A DNA stretch of 64,000 nt from Streptomyces iconiensis. Lineage in GTDB: Bacteria > Actinomycetota > Actinomycetes > Streptomycetales > Streptomycetaceae. Below the pieces are notes generated by a model that had not been told where the DNA came from, ran no database searches, and saw only the letters and a list, made by a program, of their open reading frames with translations. Within the stretch, counting starts at the first letter, position 1, and each line of letters starts with the position of its first letter. The stretch lies in contig NZ_JANCPR020000007.1 of NCBI RefSeq assembly GCF_028657195.3, positions 186,001-250,000 on the forward strand, in the 5' to 3' direction. A program made the position numbers and the translations under genes. Shown piece after piece: positions 15,850 to 24,061 of the stretch.

Positions 15850-16133
15850 CCCGCGCGTTCTTCCGAGGGCTGGTCCACGTATTCCCCCGAGGGCTGCCTC
15901 GCGTATTCACCCGAGGACTGAAGAGCCCGGAGCGGATAGATCTGCCTCCGGTAGGACATCGGGTAGGCGGAGAAGTCCGCGTACCGCCGGGGGAGCCGGT
16001 TCATGTTCGCCGCGACCCACGCCTGCGACTTGGACCGGCCGCCGCGTGCGAAGGCGGGGACCTGCCCGGTGACGGCCAGGCCGGCCACTGCGGCGGCGCC
16101 GAGGCCGAGTTGCAGGAACCGCTTGCGCCCCAT
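15702..16133 (-). pseudogene. Truncated secreted protein with 8-residue repeats (possible fulvocin-C-related family)
   Basis: The 143-residue frame begins with a Sec/Tat-like signal (MGRKRFLQLGLGAAAVAGLAVTG, then PAFA). About 35 residues follow (SQAWVAANMNRLPRRYADFSAYPMSYRRQIY) that recall the N-terminal half of a Streptomyces secreted family annotated as fulvocin C-related. Similarity then stops, and the frame enters 8-residue repeats (QSSGEYAR, QPSGEYVD and so on) encoded by a 24-bp DNA repeat, before running antisense through the end of the oxidoreductase gene. I read this as a gene whose 3' part has been lost or replaced. The family assignment is from memory and tentative; it could also be a short functional secreted peptide. 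Confidence 0.4.
15826..15921. repeat. Four tandem 24-bp repeats
   Basis: Units at 15826, 15850, 15874 and 15898 share the core CCGAGGGCTG with a variable left half. The period is a multiple of three, so the leftward frame encodes an 8-residue repeat; rightward, unit 1 supplies the last codons and stop of the FAD oxidoreductase. Confidence 0.85.
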
Positions 16134-16458
16134 CGCGTCGCCGGCCCCCTCTGCCGAACGGGGCGCGGGGTGACGGAGCCGCCCGAAGGCCCGGACCACC
16201 CGGGCCGTCGAGCGCGGCCCCAACCAGACTGAGCGTGGAGACTGAACGGGGAGACCACGTAAAGAGGAAGAGGGGCGTTAAGCGGGAACGCCGGGCGGCT
16301 GGACAGTGTGCGCGGTAAGGCTACGTGCCGCGTACATCGCGTGGCTTTTCGCGTTCCGTTGCCGATTTTGCCGGTGAGTCGAGGCGAGTGGTTCGCGCGC
16401 AGGGCATTCGCGGGAAGAGCAGAACCACTTACGCCTGGAAACCGTCGGCACAGAAAAT

Positions 16459-16505
16459 GCCCTTGGCGGCCATACCCCGTGTGCAGGGGTGTGGCCGCCA
16501 AGGGC
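16459..16505 (-). terminator. Strong intrinsic terminator of the transglycosylase gene
   Basis: GCCCTTGGCGGCCA pairs perfectly with TGGCCGCCAAGGGC (14-bp arms), and inner ACCCC/GGGGT pairing extends the stem. Reading leftward the hairpin is followed by ATTTTCTG, and it lies 57 bp after the stop. The stretch 16134-16458 holds no gene and is richer in A+T than its surroundings. Confidence 0.88.
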
Positions 16506-16561
16506 GGGTGTACTCGGTTGTGGGTGCGGTCGGTGTGCGCACCGAGCCGGATTTCCGAGTC

Positions 16562-17359
16562 TCAGTAGGCCGAGTTGACGTTGTCCATCGAACCGTAGCG
16601 GTCCGCCGCGTAGTTGCACGCCGCGACGATGTTCGCGACCGGGTCGTACTGGTCGGCGGGAGTTCCCTCGACGTGGTAGGCGTCGAAGGTCGGCTTGATC
16701 ACCTGGAGCAGGCCCTTGGAAGGCACGCCATTCACGGCGTTGACGTCCCAGTTGTTGATCGCGCGGGGATTGCCGCCCGACTCGCGGATGACGTTGCGCT
16801 TGATGCCCTCGTAGGAGCCGGGAATTCCGTGCTGCTTCATGACGGCCAGCGATTCGCGGATCCAGCCGTCCAGGTTGTCGGGGTAGGCGGGCTGGGCCGG
16901 GGCGCGCTTGGCCGAACGCGAGGCCGCCTCCTTTTTGGCGCGCTCCTGCTTGGCTGCCTGGGCCGCGCGGTCCTTTGCGTCCTGCGCCTCCTTGGCCGCC
17001 TTCGCCTGCTTGGCTTCCTTCGCTTCCTTGGCGTCCTGCGGCTCGGCCGCTGCCTCGGTCTTCTTCTCGTCCTTCGCGTCGGCGCCCTTGGCGTCCTTCG
17101 CATCGTCCTTGGCGTCCGGCTTCTTGCCACCGGGCAGCGTGGTGAGTTCCTGACCCTGCTTGGGGAGAGTCGAGGAGTCCATCGAGTACGCGGCGCTCTG
17201 GGTGGAGGTCTTCTTGGCTATGGCCTGGTCGGAGTCACCGTGCGCCGCGGTACCGGGGAGAACCGTCAGGGCGAGCGCGGCGGCGCCGGCGGTGCCGAGG
17301 CCGATCGAGGAATACTTCTTGGCCTTCGTGCTGAGCGTGAAGCCAGTATTGCTGGGCAT
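16562..17359 (-). CDS. Secreted lytic transglycosylase (SLT domain)
   Basis: A 265-residue exported peptidoglycan lytic enzyme. The signal peptide covers residues 1 to about 40 (hydrophobic GLGTAGAAALALTVLPGTAAHG). Residues 75-150 are a Lys/Ala/Glu/Asp-rich helical linker with repeated KEA/KDA units, and residues about 165-265 form the SLT domain. The likely catalytic Glu is in NVIRESGGNPRAINNWD, with VPSKGLLQVIKPTFDAYH following. It ends NVNSAY, as in many Streptomyces Rpf/SLT-type secreted hydrolases. It would cut glycan strands during growth or germination. Monocistronic: a strong terminator follows and the upstream region is long. Confidence 0.9.
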   Translation of the reverse strand: MPSNTGFTLSTKAKKYSSIGLGTAGAAALALTVLPGTAAHGDSDQAIAKKTSTQSAAYSMDSSTLPKQGQELTTLPGGKKPDAKDDAKDAKGADAKDEKKTEAAAEPQDAKEAKEAKQAKAAKEAQDAKDRAAQAAKQERAKKEAASRSAKRAPAQPAYPDNLDGWIRESLAVMKQHGIPGSYEGIKRNVIRESGGNPRAINNWDVNAVNGVPSKGLLQVIKPTFDAYHVEGTPADQYDPVANIVAACNYAADRYGSMDNVNSAY

Positions 17360-17906
17360 AAGAAGATCGGAACCTTTCCATCACTGGCGTCGCATAGGCG
17401 GGGAGCCCTGGGGGAACGCCGAGTTCTGTTTCACGGCGCCGTGCGACGACGGAAATTCTTAGAGGCTCCGAATCGGTTAAGCAATACTGTGACGTACTAC
17501 CTGAATTCGGGGGCGAAGGATGTGCGGAACAGTTTCGCGGTATTGCATTCCAGGTCGTGGCCTTATCGCATACCACTAGCCCTGTTCGTAAGTGACGTGC
17601 GCCCTATGTGCGGGCTCACACCCGCTGGACTTTTACCGCACTGCGCGTCACGAGATATGCGCGTTATGTTCGGAGTTTGTCCGGCTTTCCCGGCAAGCCG
17701 GGCATCGGCCCTGAAAAGGGGTCCGAGTTTCCCGGAGAAAGCGCAGGTGGCAGCACCTGCGGTGGCGAGCGGCAGTGCCGTCACGCCCTCCGCGACTCTA
17801 CGATGTCCGGGCCGGACGGGCCGGGCCGGGGGTGCCCCCGGCGAAGGACCGGCTCCGGGCCGCTGAGAAGCCGCTGAGCAGCCGCCGAGAACGCGAGAGG
17901 TACGAG
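17360..17906. other. Intergenic region with leader of the transglycosylase gene
   Basis: This 547-bp stretch lies between divergent genes and is unusually A+T-rich from about 17440 to 17660. It should hold the transglycosylase promoter and a long leader. I looked for a c-di-AMP (ydaO) riboswitch, common before such genes in Streptomyces, and did not find its conserved blocks. A small inverted repeat GCGGG-CTCACA-CCCGC lies near 17613. No gene is supported. Confidence 0.5.
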
Positions 17907-18854
17907 ATGCGGACATCCCGTCTGTACGCCTGGGGCAAGACCGTCGAGATCGAGGAGACCGGCCCGCTGGGGCAGCCCGCCGATGGCGAGGTGATGGTCG
18001 CCATGGAGGCGGCGGCGGTCGGCCATCTCGACCTCACCGTGATGACGGGGACCTTCTCCTACCGCCCGGAGCTGCCCTTCACGCCCGGCGCTGTCGGGGT
18101 CGGCACCGTCACGGCAGGGGAGCCGTCTCTGGTGGGCAAGCGGGTACTCGTACGGGGCGGCGGGGTCGGCCTGGAGCGGGCCGGCACATGGGCCCAGCAG
18201 GTCGCCGCGCCGGTGGATGCCGTGCGGGTGGTCCCCGACGGCGCCGACGCGGCGCTCGTCGCGACCTGGTTCGCACCCGTCACCACGGCCTGGGCTGCCC
18301 TCGGACCCGTCGGCCGGATCAGCGAGGGCGAGCGAGTGCTGGTCACAGGGCCGCGCGGCGGTGTGGGCTCGATGGCCGTGCAGCTGGCGGCACGCGCGGG
18401 AGCACATGTCATCGCGCTGGTCCGCGACGAGAAGGAGGCAGCAGCCGTGCCCTCGGCTGCTGCCGAGGTCGTCATCGGGCAGGGCCGTGCGGCGCAGGAG
18501 CGGCTGGCGGCGCTGGGCGGCGTCGACGCCGTACTGGACACCGTCGGCGGCGACACCGTCCCCACCCTGCTGCCCGCCATCGCGCCGGGCGGCCGAGTCG
18601 TCATGATCGGCTACGTCGCGGGGAAGACCCTCACCCTCGACCTGCCCAACCTCATGGCGGCCGACGTCAGCCTCCTGCCGGTGAACATGGTCCGCCGCAG
18701 CGTGCCCGACGACGTGCTCACCACCCTGCTCACCGAACTGGGGAGCGGCACCTTCGCCCTGAACACCCTCACCTTCCCCCTCACGGACCTGAACAAGGCA
18801 CTGGAGGTCCGCGCCGGCAGCGGCGTCTCCGGCACCGTCGCCGTGACCATGTGA
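17907..18854 (+). CDS. Zinc-independent quinone reductase-like MDR oxidoreductase
   Basis: A 315-residue medium-chain dehydrogenase/reductase of the quinone oxidoreductase (QOR) type. The N-terminal GroES-like domain spans about 1-120 and the NADPH-binding fold has VLVTGPRGGVGSMAVQLAARAGAHVIALVRDE (about 145-176). Zinc ligand cysteines of true alcohol dehydrogenases are absent. Such enzymes reduce quinones or alkenals with NADPH. GAGAGG lies before the ATG at 17907. It stands alone between a divergent and a convergent gene, so the physiological substrate is unknown. Confidence 0.85.
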   Translation: MRTSRLYAWGKTVEIEETGPLGQPADGEVMVAMEAAAVGHLDLTVMTGTFSYRPELPFTPGAVGVGTVTAGEPSLVGKRVLVRGGGVGLERAGTWAQQVAAPVDAVRVVPDGADAALVATWFAPVTTAWAALGPVGRISEGERVLVTGPRGGVGSMAVQLAARAGAHVIALVRDEKEAAAVPSAAAEVVIGQGRAAQERLAALGGVDAVLDTVGGDTVPTLLPAIAPGGRVVMIGYVAGKTLTLDLPNLMAADVSLLPVNMVRRSVPDDVLTTLLTELGSGTFALNTLTFPLTDLNKALEVRAGSGVSGTVAVTM

Positions 18855-18912
18855 TCCGCCGCGGCGCGGGGAGCGTACGGTCAGCGTTGCCCGAGTCCGC
18901 CGAGACGGTGTC

Positions 18913-19119
18913 GTGCAGAAGGAGACGCTGCCGTACGTGAACGAGACGCTGGCGTCTGAAGACGGCGCAACCTGGCTGTGCACGACTGGTGCTTCGGCGG
19001 CCGGGGCGGCGGTGGCCGGCACGGCCGCCGTCGTCATGGTGAGGTCTCTGCGGGGGAGGGGGCGGAGTGCGACTCGGGCGGGGAGGCGGGGATCTCGGCC
19101 GTGTGGGGGCGCGGGATGA
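18913..19119 (+). CDS. Possible small peptide gene, GTG start (tentative)
   Basis: A 68-codon frame begins MQKETLPYVNETLASEDG and continues ATWLCTTGASAAGAAVAG, then a hydrophobic Ala/Val stretch. Codons up to about residue 44 have mostly G or C in third position; after that the frame runs antisense over the end of the transporter gene and looks non-coding. A charged leader followed by Thr/Cys/Ser/Ala/Gly-rich residues recalls RiPP precursors, but no modification gene is adjacent and the ribosome site is weak. It may be chance. Confidence 0.2.
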   Translation: MQKETLPYVNETLASEDGATWLCTTGASAAGAAVAGTAAVVMVRSLRGRGRSATRAGRRGSRPCGGAG

Positions 19120-20503
19120 GGAACGAGGTGGCGTAGGCGGCGGCGAGGACGGCGGCGCCGGTGAGCATCGCGGCCACGTATCCGCCGGTCGAGGAACTGC
19201 CGTGCGGGCTGCCCGTGACCTGTACGGCGGAGAGCAGCGCGAAGCTCAGGCCGGCGCCCAGCCCGAACGCTGCCGAGATGAGCCCGGGGAGGAAGCCGGG
19301 GTGGTCCTTGGGGGCGAGTACGACGCCGAGCAGGTTGAGGATGATGTTGGCGGTGCCCGCGTAGGTGACGCCCAGCAGGACGGTGCAGCCGATCATGACC
19401 GGCACCGAGTGCACGCCCACCAGCGCCATCACCGCGACGACTACGGCGCTGCCCAACAGGCCCCAGCGCAGCATCCGGCCGTAGCCGACGACCGGCGCCA
19501 GCCGCCCGGTGAAAGGCCCGACGAGCCAGCCCACCAGGGCGATCGGGGTGAGGAAGAGCAGCGAGGCGACGCTCGCGCCCATGCCGAATCCGGCGTGCTC
19601 GTTCTGTACGAACGAGATGAGGACGCCGTTGACGATCGCGAACACGCCGATGAGGGTGAGCAGCGTCGTCAGCAGGGGCGCCCAGGTGGCGCGCTGCTTC
19701 AGATCGCTGATCCGGACCAGGGGATGCGGGCTGCCCTTCTCGGTCTTCCAGAACGCGGCGAAGGAGAGGGCGGCGACCGCCAACAGCCCCGCTGCGAGCG
19801 GCCAGTTGGCTGAACCGAGCTTCTTGGCCTGCTCAACGGCCAGGAGCAGCGCCGCAGCGCTCACCACGAGCGGCAGCACCCCTCGCCAGTCCATCGGGGT
19901 TCCGGCCGAGGGCCGTGATTCGGGGCAGCCCACCGCGACCGCGACGACGGCCAGTACCGCGACGACGGCGATGGTCCAAAAGACGCTGCGGAAGCCGAAG
20001 GTGGAGGCCAGCCAACCGCCCGCCAGCGCGTCCACCCCGGCGACGCCGCCGTTGACGGCGGTGACCACGCCCATGAGGGTGCCGAAGCGCCGGGGGTCGG
20101 CGACCTCGGAACGCAGCGTCAGCAGCGAGATCTGGACGACGGGGCCCGAGACGCCCTGGACGACGCGCGCGAGGTCGAGCACCGCGATGTTCGGCGCGAG
20201 CGCGGCCAGTACGGAGCCCGCGGTGAGGACGACCAGCATCCCCAGCAGGACACGGCGGCGCCCCGCGATGTCGCTGAAGCGGGGCAGGAAGAGGGAGAAC
20301 ATCGCGCAGGCGGTGAAGAACGCCGTCTGCGAAAGGCCGGTGCCCGCCTCGTCGGTACGCAGCTCGCGTGCCATGGTGACCAGCGCGGGACTGAGCATGC
20401 TGGCGTTGAGCTGGAAGGCCACACAGGCGGCCAGCAGCGCTGTCATCAGCGCCACGGTGCCCGCCGTCTTCTGCGCGGGCGGGGCGGTCGGATCAGGTGC
20501 CAT
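19034..20503 (-). CDS. MFS transporter in a nucleoside-hydrolase operon
   Basis: A 489-residue major facilitator with about 14 membrane segments, resembling DHA2-type drug:H+ antiporters (loop motif RFSDIAGRRRVLLGML). The C-terminal 25 residues are Pro/Ser-rich. It starts 9 bp after the nucleoside hydrolase stop, so the two are cotranscribed. Family resemblance suggests export, context suggests nucleoside or base transport; the direction is not decided by sequence. Confidence 0.85.
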   Translation of the reverse strand: MAPDPTAPPAQKTAGTVALMTALLAACVAFQLNASMLSPALVTMARELRTDEAGTGLSQTAFFTACAMFSLFLPRFSDIAGRRRVLLGMLVVLTAGSVLAALAPNIAVLDLARVVQGVSGPVVQISLLTLRSEVADPRRFGTLMGVVTAVNGGVAGVDALAGGWLASTFGFRSVFWTIAVVAVLAVVAVAVGCPESRPSAGTPMDWRGVLPLVVSAAALLLAVEQAKKLGSANWPLAAGLLAVAALSFAAFWKTEKGSPHPLVRISDLKQRATWAPLLTTLLTLIGVFAIVNGVLISFVQNEHAGFGMGASVASLLFLTPIALVGWLVGPFTGRLAPVVGYGRMLRWGLLGSAVVVAVMALVGVHSVPVMIGCTVLLGVTYAGTANIILNLLGVVLAPKDHPGFLPGLISAAFGLGAGLSFALLSAVQVTGSPHGSSSTGGYVAAMLTGAAVLAAAYATSFLIPRPHTAEIPASPPESHSAPSPAETSP

Positions 20504-20512
20504 GGCCGTGTC

Positions 20513-21484
20513 TCACCTCGTTGTCCGGCACAGCCGCTCGATGAGCAGCTCGGGAAAGGTGCCGTCGGTCTCCAGGACCACGGCCGCGTTGGCTTCGGGC
20601 TGTGCGGGGTAACCGCGGTGCAGGCCGCGGGTGTCGGCGACGACGGCGCCCCGTGCGGCGCCGTCCGCCGTGTCGACGGTGACGGACAGCCGGGGCGCCG
20701 ATGTGGGCGTGACCTCGCCGATGGCGATGGCGGCGGCGAGCGGGTCGTGGAGGGCGGCGCCGCGGAACGGCAGGGCCGTCTCCTCGTGGAAGGTGAAGTA
20801 GAAGTCGAGGATCTCGCCCGCCAGTTGGCAGAGCGGGGTGCCGTTGGCGAGCAGCCGCTGCCGGTGCGCCTCGGTGAGGTTCTCGCGCATCGTCACATCG
20901 AGGGGGACGAGGGTGACGTCCCAGCCGGCGGAGAGCACCAGTTCGGCCGCTTCCGGGTCGTTGCCGATGTTGGCCTCGGCGACGGGGCTGATGTTGCCCG
21001 GGTGGTGGATGGCGCCGCCCATCACCGTCACGTGCCGCACCAGTTCGGGCAGCCGGGGTTCCTCGCGCAGGGCGAGGGCCAGGTTGGTCAGCGGTGCGGT
21101 GGCGAGTATCTCCAGCTCGCCTCCGGCCTCCTCGGCGGTGTCGATGATGAGCCGGGTGGCGTGCCGGGGGTCGAGCGCGGTGGTCGGGTCCGGCCGCGTG
21201 ACGCCGCCGAGTCCGCCCTTTCCGTGGACGAAGTCGGCCTCGGGGCGTGTCACACCGCGCAGGGTGGTGCCCGCGCCGGCGGCGACGGGGATCCGGGCGC
21301 GGCCGGCGGTCTCCAGCACCTGGAGCGTGTTGCGCGCGGCCAGTTCGGCGCTGGTGTTCCCGGCGACCGTCGTGACGGCGCGCAGGTCGACGCCCGGGGT
21401 CTGGCACAGGTAGAGGAGCGCGATGGCGTCGTCGATGCCGGTGTCGCAGTCCATGAGCAGCGGACGGGAGGTGATGTCGGGCAT
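20513..21484 (-). CDS. Inosine/uridine-preferring nucleoside hydrolase
   Basis: A 323-residue nucleoside hydrolase that splits ribonucleosides into base and ribose with a calcium-bound water. The family motif is LLMDCDTGIDDAIALL (9-24), whose aspartates bind calcium. Further landmarks are VAGNTSAELAARNTLQVLE, ATAPLTNLALAL, HVTVMGGAIHHPGNISPVAEANIGNDPEAA and the active-site ALHDPLAAA. GGAAG precedes the ATG. It heads a two-gene operon with a transporter and faces a GntR-type regulator, with matching palindromes before both. Confidence 0.92.
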   Translation of the reverse strand: MPDITSRPLLMDCDTGIDDAIALLYLCQTPGVDLRAVTTVAGNTSAELAARNTLQVLETAGRARIPVAAGAGTTLRGVTRPEADFVHGKGGLGGVTRPDPTTALDPRHATRLIIDTAEEAGGELEILATAPLTNLALALREEPRLPELVRHVTVMGGAIHHPGNISPVAEANIGNDPEAAELVLSAGWDVTLVPLDVTMRENLTEAHRQRLLANGTPLCQLAGEILDFYFTFHEETALPFRGAALHDPLAAAIAIGEVTPTSAPRLSVTVDTADGAARGAVVADTRGLHRGYPAQPEANAAVVLETDGTFPELLIERLCRTTR

Positions 21485-21566
21485 GGGTGTTACTTCCGCG
21501 TGAGAGGGCGTGACAGCTCCGGGCCGTGACACGGGAGGCGATGCCTCCCGCACCGACGATCCAAGA

Positions 21567-21577
21567 TTGTCGGACAA
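21567..21577. promoter_or_regulatory. GntR-type operator before the nucleoside hydrolase
   Basis: TTGTC-G-GACAA is a perfect palindrome 83 bp upstream of the nucleoside hydrolase start. It matches the site in front of the gntR gene (ATGTC-C-GACAT), giving a shared WTGTCSGACAW pattern expected of one regulator. Confidence 0.7.
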
Positions 21578-21624
21578 ATAATGTGCGGTGAGATTAGCCC
21601 CGCACTGCGATCGGGACAAGGGGG

Positions 21625-21644
21625 TCACCGGCGATCGCCGGTGA
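21625..21644. promoter_or_regulatory. Perfect 20-bp palindrome of unknown role
   Basis: TCACCGGCGATCGCCGGTGA reads the same on both strands, near the middle of the divergent region. It has no loop and no T tract, so a protein-binding site is more likely than a terminator. The rest of 21485-21875 shows no gene. Confidence 0.5.
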
Positions 21645-21847
21645 GAGATGCGGAACACCAGCGGGCGCGGCCACCGGGCCCGCGCTCCGGACTCATGGCA
21701 CTGCACGCGTACGAGCGCCTGCTCGTCGGGGCGGTGGCCTCCGGGTCGCCGGGTGCGCCGACCGGCGGGAAGCGGTGGATCACGGCGGGGCTACCCTGGA
21801 ACGCACATCTGGCCGGTTCGGTGTCACAGCCATGCGGTCGCCATAGA

Positions 21848-21858
21848 ATGTCCGACAT
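21848..21858. promoter_or_regulatory. GntR-type operator before the gntR gene
   Basis: ATGTC-C-GACAT lies 17 bp before the gntR ATG, at the expected transcription start. Same pattern as 21567-21577, so autoregulation is likely. Confidence 0.7.
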
Positions 21859-21875
21859 AAGTTTCCGGAGCTGCT

Positions 21876-22652
21876 ATGCCCCGACAGGGAGACCGCCGCC
21901 ACTCGCCCCGCGTCCGGCTCTACCAGCGGATCGTGGCCGCCATCGACGACGGCACCTTCCCGCCCGGCGCCAGGCTGCCCCCCGAGCCCGAGCTGGCAGG
22001 CCGCCTCGGCGTGAGCCGCTCCGCCCTGCGCGAGGTGCTCATCCTGCTCCAGGAGGACGGCGTCATCACCCGCCGCCAGGGCTCGGGCAGTACGGTCAAC
22101 CAGCGCCCGCCGGCTCCCGGGCTCGAACGCCTGCTGCCCGTCGAGGAGTTGCTCGGCCCCGGCGCCGTGCGGTGTCACCGCCGCGCGGTCGAACTGGAGG
22201 AGCCGACCGACTTCTCCGGCCACCACCTGCGGATGGCTCCGGCCGAACGCTCCCGCTTCTGGGAAACCGTCGTCGAGGTGGACGGGGCACCCGCCTGCTT
22301 CGCGCACGAGTGGGCCGCCGACGAGTCCGTGCTGCGCACCGTCGCGGGGCCGGCGCTCATCGAGGCACTCGCGGCCCCGGGCGCCGGCGAGGTCACCGAA
22401 GAGGGTTCCGTGGCCGCGGGTACCATGCTCGCCGTCTTCCTGGAGGCCGCACCCGGCCTGGCGTTCACGGCCCGCAGCACGCTCGGCGCGACCGTGCTCG
22501 GAGAGGAACGCGGCCGGGCCGTCTCGCGCGCACCGGAGACACCGGCCCTGCTCCTCACCCAGACCGTCTCGGCGTCAGGCCGCCCCCTTCTGTCCGCCAA
22601 GTACCTCTTCCCCGGAGGCGCCCCGCCGCTGGCCCTGACCCCGCGCCGCTGA
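21876..22652 (+). CDS. GntR-family regulator with UTRA-like domain
   Basis: A 258-residue GntR/HutC-type regulator. The winged helix is at residues about 10-75 (RIVAAIDDGTFPPGARLPPEPELAGRLGVSRSALREVLILLQEDGVITRRQGSGSTV), and the C-terminal ligand domain resembles UTRA. CCGGAG precedes the ATG. It is divergent from the nucleoside hydrolase/transporter operon, with the same palindrome before each transcription unit. It probably represses both until a nucleoside-derived ligand binds. Confidence 0.88.
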   Translation: MPRQGDRRHSPRVRLYQRIVAAIDDGTFPPGARLPPEPELAGRLGVSRSALREVLILLQEDGVITRRQGSGSTVNQRPPAPGLERLLPVEELLGPGAVRCHRRAVELEEPTDFSGHHLRMAPAERSRFWETVVEVDGAPACFAHEWAADESVLRTVAGPALIEALAAPGAGEVTEEGSVAAGTMLAVFLEAAPGLAFTARSTLGATVLGEERGRAVSRAPETPALLLTQTVSASGRPLLSAKYLFPGGAPPLALTPRR

Positions 22653-23116
22653 GCTTGTTCTTCGGCCTCTCAACCGCCGTGGAGCGATGACTGTCTTCTC
22701 GCGGCGGATGGTTTTCGCCCGGCGGATGATTTTCGCCCACGTCGTACGGGTTGCCCGGGCGTCTGCCTCGGGTTGCTCGCTGCGGAGAAGCGCTGCGCGG
22801 CGGCCATCCCGGGCCCGCCATCCCCCCCGCTGAACCGCTGGTGGAGACGCAGCGGCAGCTCTCCGGTCCGCCGGGTCGCCGTGCGCCTCCAGGTCCTGAG
22901 CAGGGTCAACGCCGCGTGCTGGTGGTCGGTGATGCTGCGCGAGCCGCATGCGAGCCGCGCGCCTGCCATCGCGAGCGGGCCCGGCGCGGTCGCGCCCGGC
23001 GTTCAACTCACGAGCGCTCTCGGGGCGCTCCACAGGCACCACCGGACGTGGGGGCGGCTCACGCGGCCAGCCGGCCAGCCGGCCGACCGGCCGGCCGGGA
23101 GCACCGCGACGTCGCT
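22653..23116. other. Gene-free stretch with short repeats
   Basis: This stretch holds a tandem 18-bp repeat CGGCGGATGRTTTTCGCC at 22703-22720 and 22721-22738, and a CCGGCCAGCC-type low-complexity run near 23066-23098. Several open frames exist on both strands, but none has a ribosome site with recognisable content. I see no gene. Confidence 0.5.
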
Positions 23117-23142
23117 TACTTTACCTTCCGGATGGTAAAGTA
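23117..23142. promoter_or_regulatory. TetR operator overlapping a leaderless promoter
   Basis: TACTTTACC-N8-GGTAAAGTA is a perfect inverted repeat. A -10-like TAAAGT at 23136-23141 ends six bases before the ATG at 23148, and no Shine-Dalgarno site is present, so the transcript is probably leaderless and the operator covers the core promoter. Confidence 0.75.
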
Positions 23143-23147
23143 GCGCT

Positions 23148-23696
23148 ATGGCAAGGAACGCAAAGCCTCAGATCCTGGACGGTGCGCTGGAGTTGCTCCG
23201 AGTGGAAGGCGGTGGGGCGATCACTCTGGACGCGGCGGCCAAGCAGGTCGGGCTGACCAAGCCGGGGCTGATGTACCACTTTCCGACCAAGGAAGCGCTG
23301 ATGCTCGGTGTCGTCGATCATGTCGCCGAGAGATGGGAGAAGCTCCTGCTGGACCGGCTGGGCCGGCCACTGGAGGCGGCCTCTCCGCACCAGCGGATTC
23401 GCGCCTATGTCGAAGTGGCCCTGACCACGCGGTTCGACCGGGCGGACTACGCGATCTACTCGGACGCGCACTACCGCGACGCGCTGACCGACACCTGGGT
23501 GCGCCGCTTCGAACCGTGGCTCGCCCTCCCCAGCACCCTCCCGGACGCGGCACGTGCCCGGCTCACCGCAGCCCGGCTGCTCGCCGACGGTTACTGGGTT
23601 GCCGCCACCACCGGCGTCTTCCCCGTCCCCGACCACGACCGTGACCGGCTCCTCGCACTGGCCGAGACCCTCTTGGAAGACGAGGCACCCTCATGA
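23148..23696 (+). CDS. TetR-family repressor of an SMR efflux operon
   Basis: A 182-residue TetR regulator. The HTH is in AITLDAAAKQVGLTKPGLMYHFPTKEALMLGVVDH (residues about 25-59). The helical C-terminal domain should bind a toxic cationic or lipophilic compound. No ribosome site is visible and a -10-like box ends six bases before the ATG, suggesting leaderless translation. Its stop overlaps the first SMR gene by ATGA. With an operator over its own promoter it should autoregulate the whole three-gene operon. Confidence 0.9.
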   Translation: MARNAKPQILDGALELLRVEGGGAITLDAAAKQVGLTKPGLMYHFPTKEALMLGVVDHVAERWEKLLLDRLGRPLEAASPHQRIRAYVEVALTTRFDRADYAIYSDAHYRDALTDTWVRRFEPWLALPSTLPDAARARLTAARLLADGYWVAATTGVFPVPDHDRDRLLALAETLLEDEAPS

Positions 23697-24061
23697 GGAA
23701 ATGGCTGCTGCTCACCGCGGCGATCCTGCTCGAAGTCACCGCCGCGCTCTCTCTGCGCGGGGCCCTCGACCACCCGGCCCTGTACATCCTCGTGCTGGTC
23801 GGCTACGTCGGCGCCTTCGCCGGCCTGGCCATGGTGCTGCGCGCAGGACTGGCGCTCGGTGTCGCCTACGGCATCTGGGGCGCCTCCGGCGTCGCGCTGA
23901 CCGCCGTGATGGCGACCGCTCTCTTCGGGGACCCCCTGACCGCGATCATGGGTGTCGGTATCGCTCTCGTCGTCGCCGGGGTGCTGTGCGTCGAACTCGG
24001 CTCGCAGGCCGCGCTGGCCGCGCGGGCCCGCTCGCACGAGAAGGAAGGAGCGACGCCATGA
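23693..24061 (+). CDS. Small multidrug resistance (SMR) transporter, subunit 1
   Basis: A 122-residue SMR protein with four membrane helices. The essential membrane Glu is at position 14 (AILLEVTAALSLRGAL), as in EmrE. Conserved GIWGASGVALTAV and LGDP-like turns follow. The C-terminal tail is Arg/Lys/Glu-rich, longer than usual. It overlaps TetR (ATGA) and the second SMR gene (ATGA), so it probably forms a heterodimer with it, as in EbrAB or YkkCD. Expected role: proton-coupled export of quaternary ammonium or similar cations, or guanidinium-type substrates. Confidence 0.92.
   Translation: MRKWLLLTAAILLEVTAALSLRGALDHPALYILVLVGYVGAFAGLAMVLRAGLALGVAYGIWGASGVALTAVMATALFGDPLTAIMGVGIALVVAGVLCVELGSQAALAARARSHEKEGATP

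Noticed and set aside
17360..17660. Possible c-di-AMP (ydaO) riboswitch before the secreted transglycosylase gene
   Set aside because: Such switches often precede cell-wall hydrolase genes in Streptomyces, but the conserved ydaO blocks are not seen in the leftward strand here.
22575..23143. Several overlapping open frames on both strands
   Set aside because: They overlap the gntR end or the TetR operator, lack ribosome sites and have Arg/Pro/Gly-rich content typical of chance frames.
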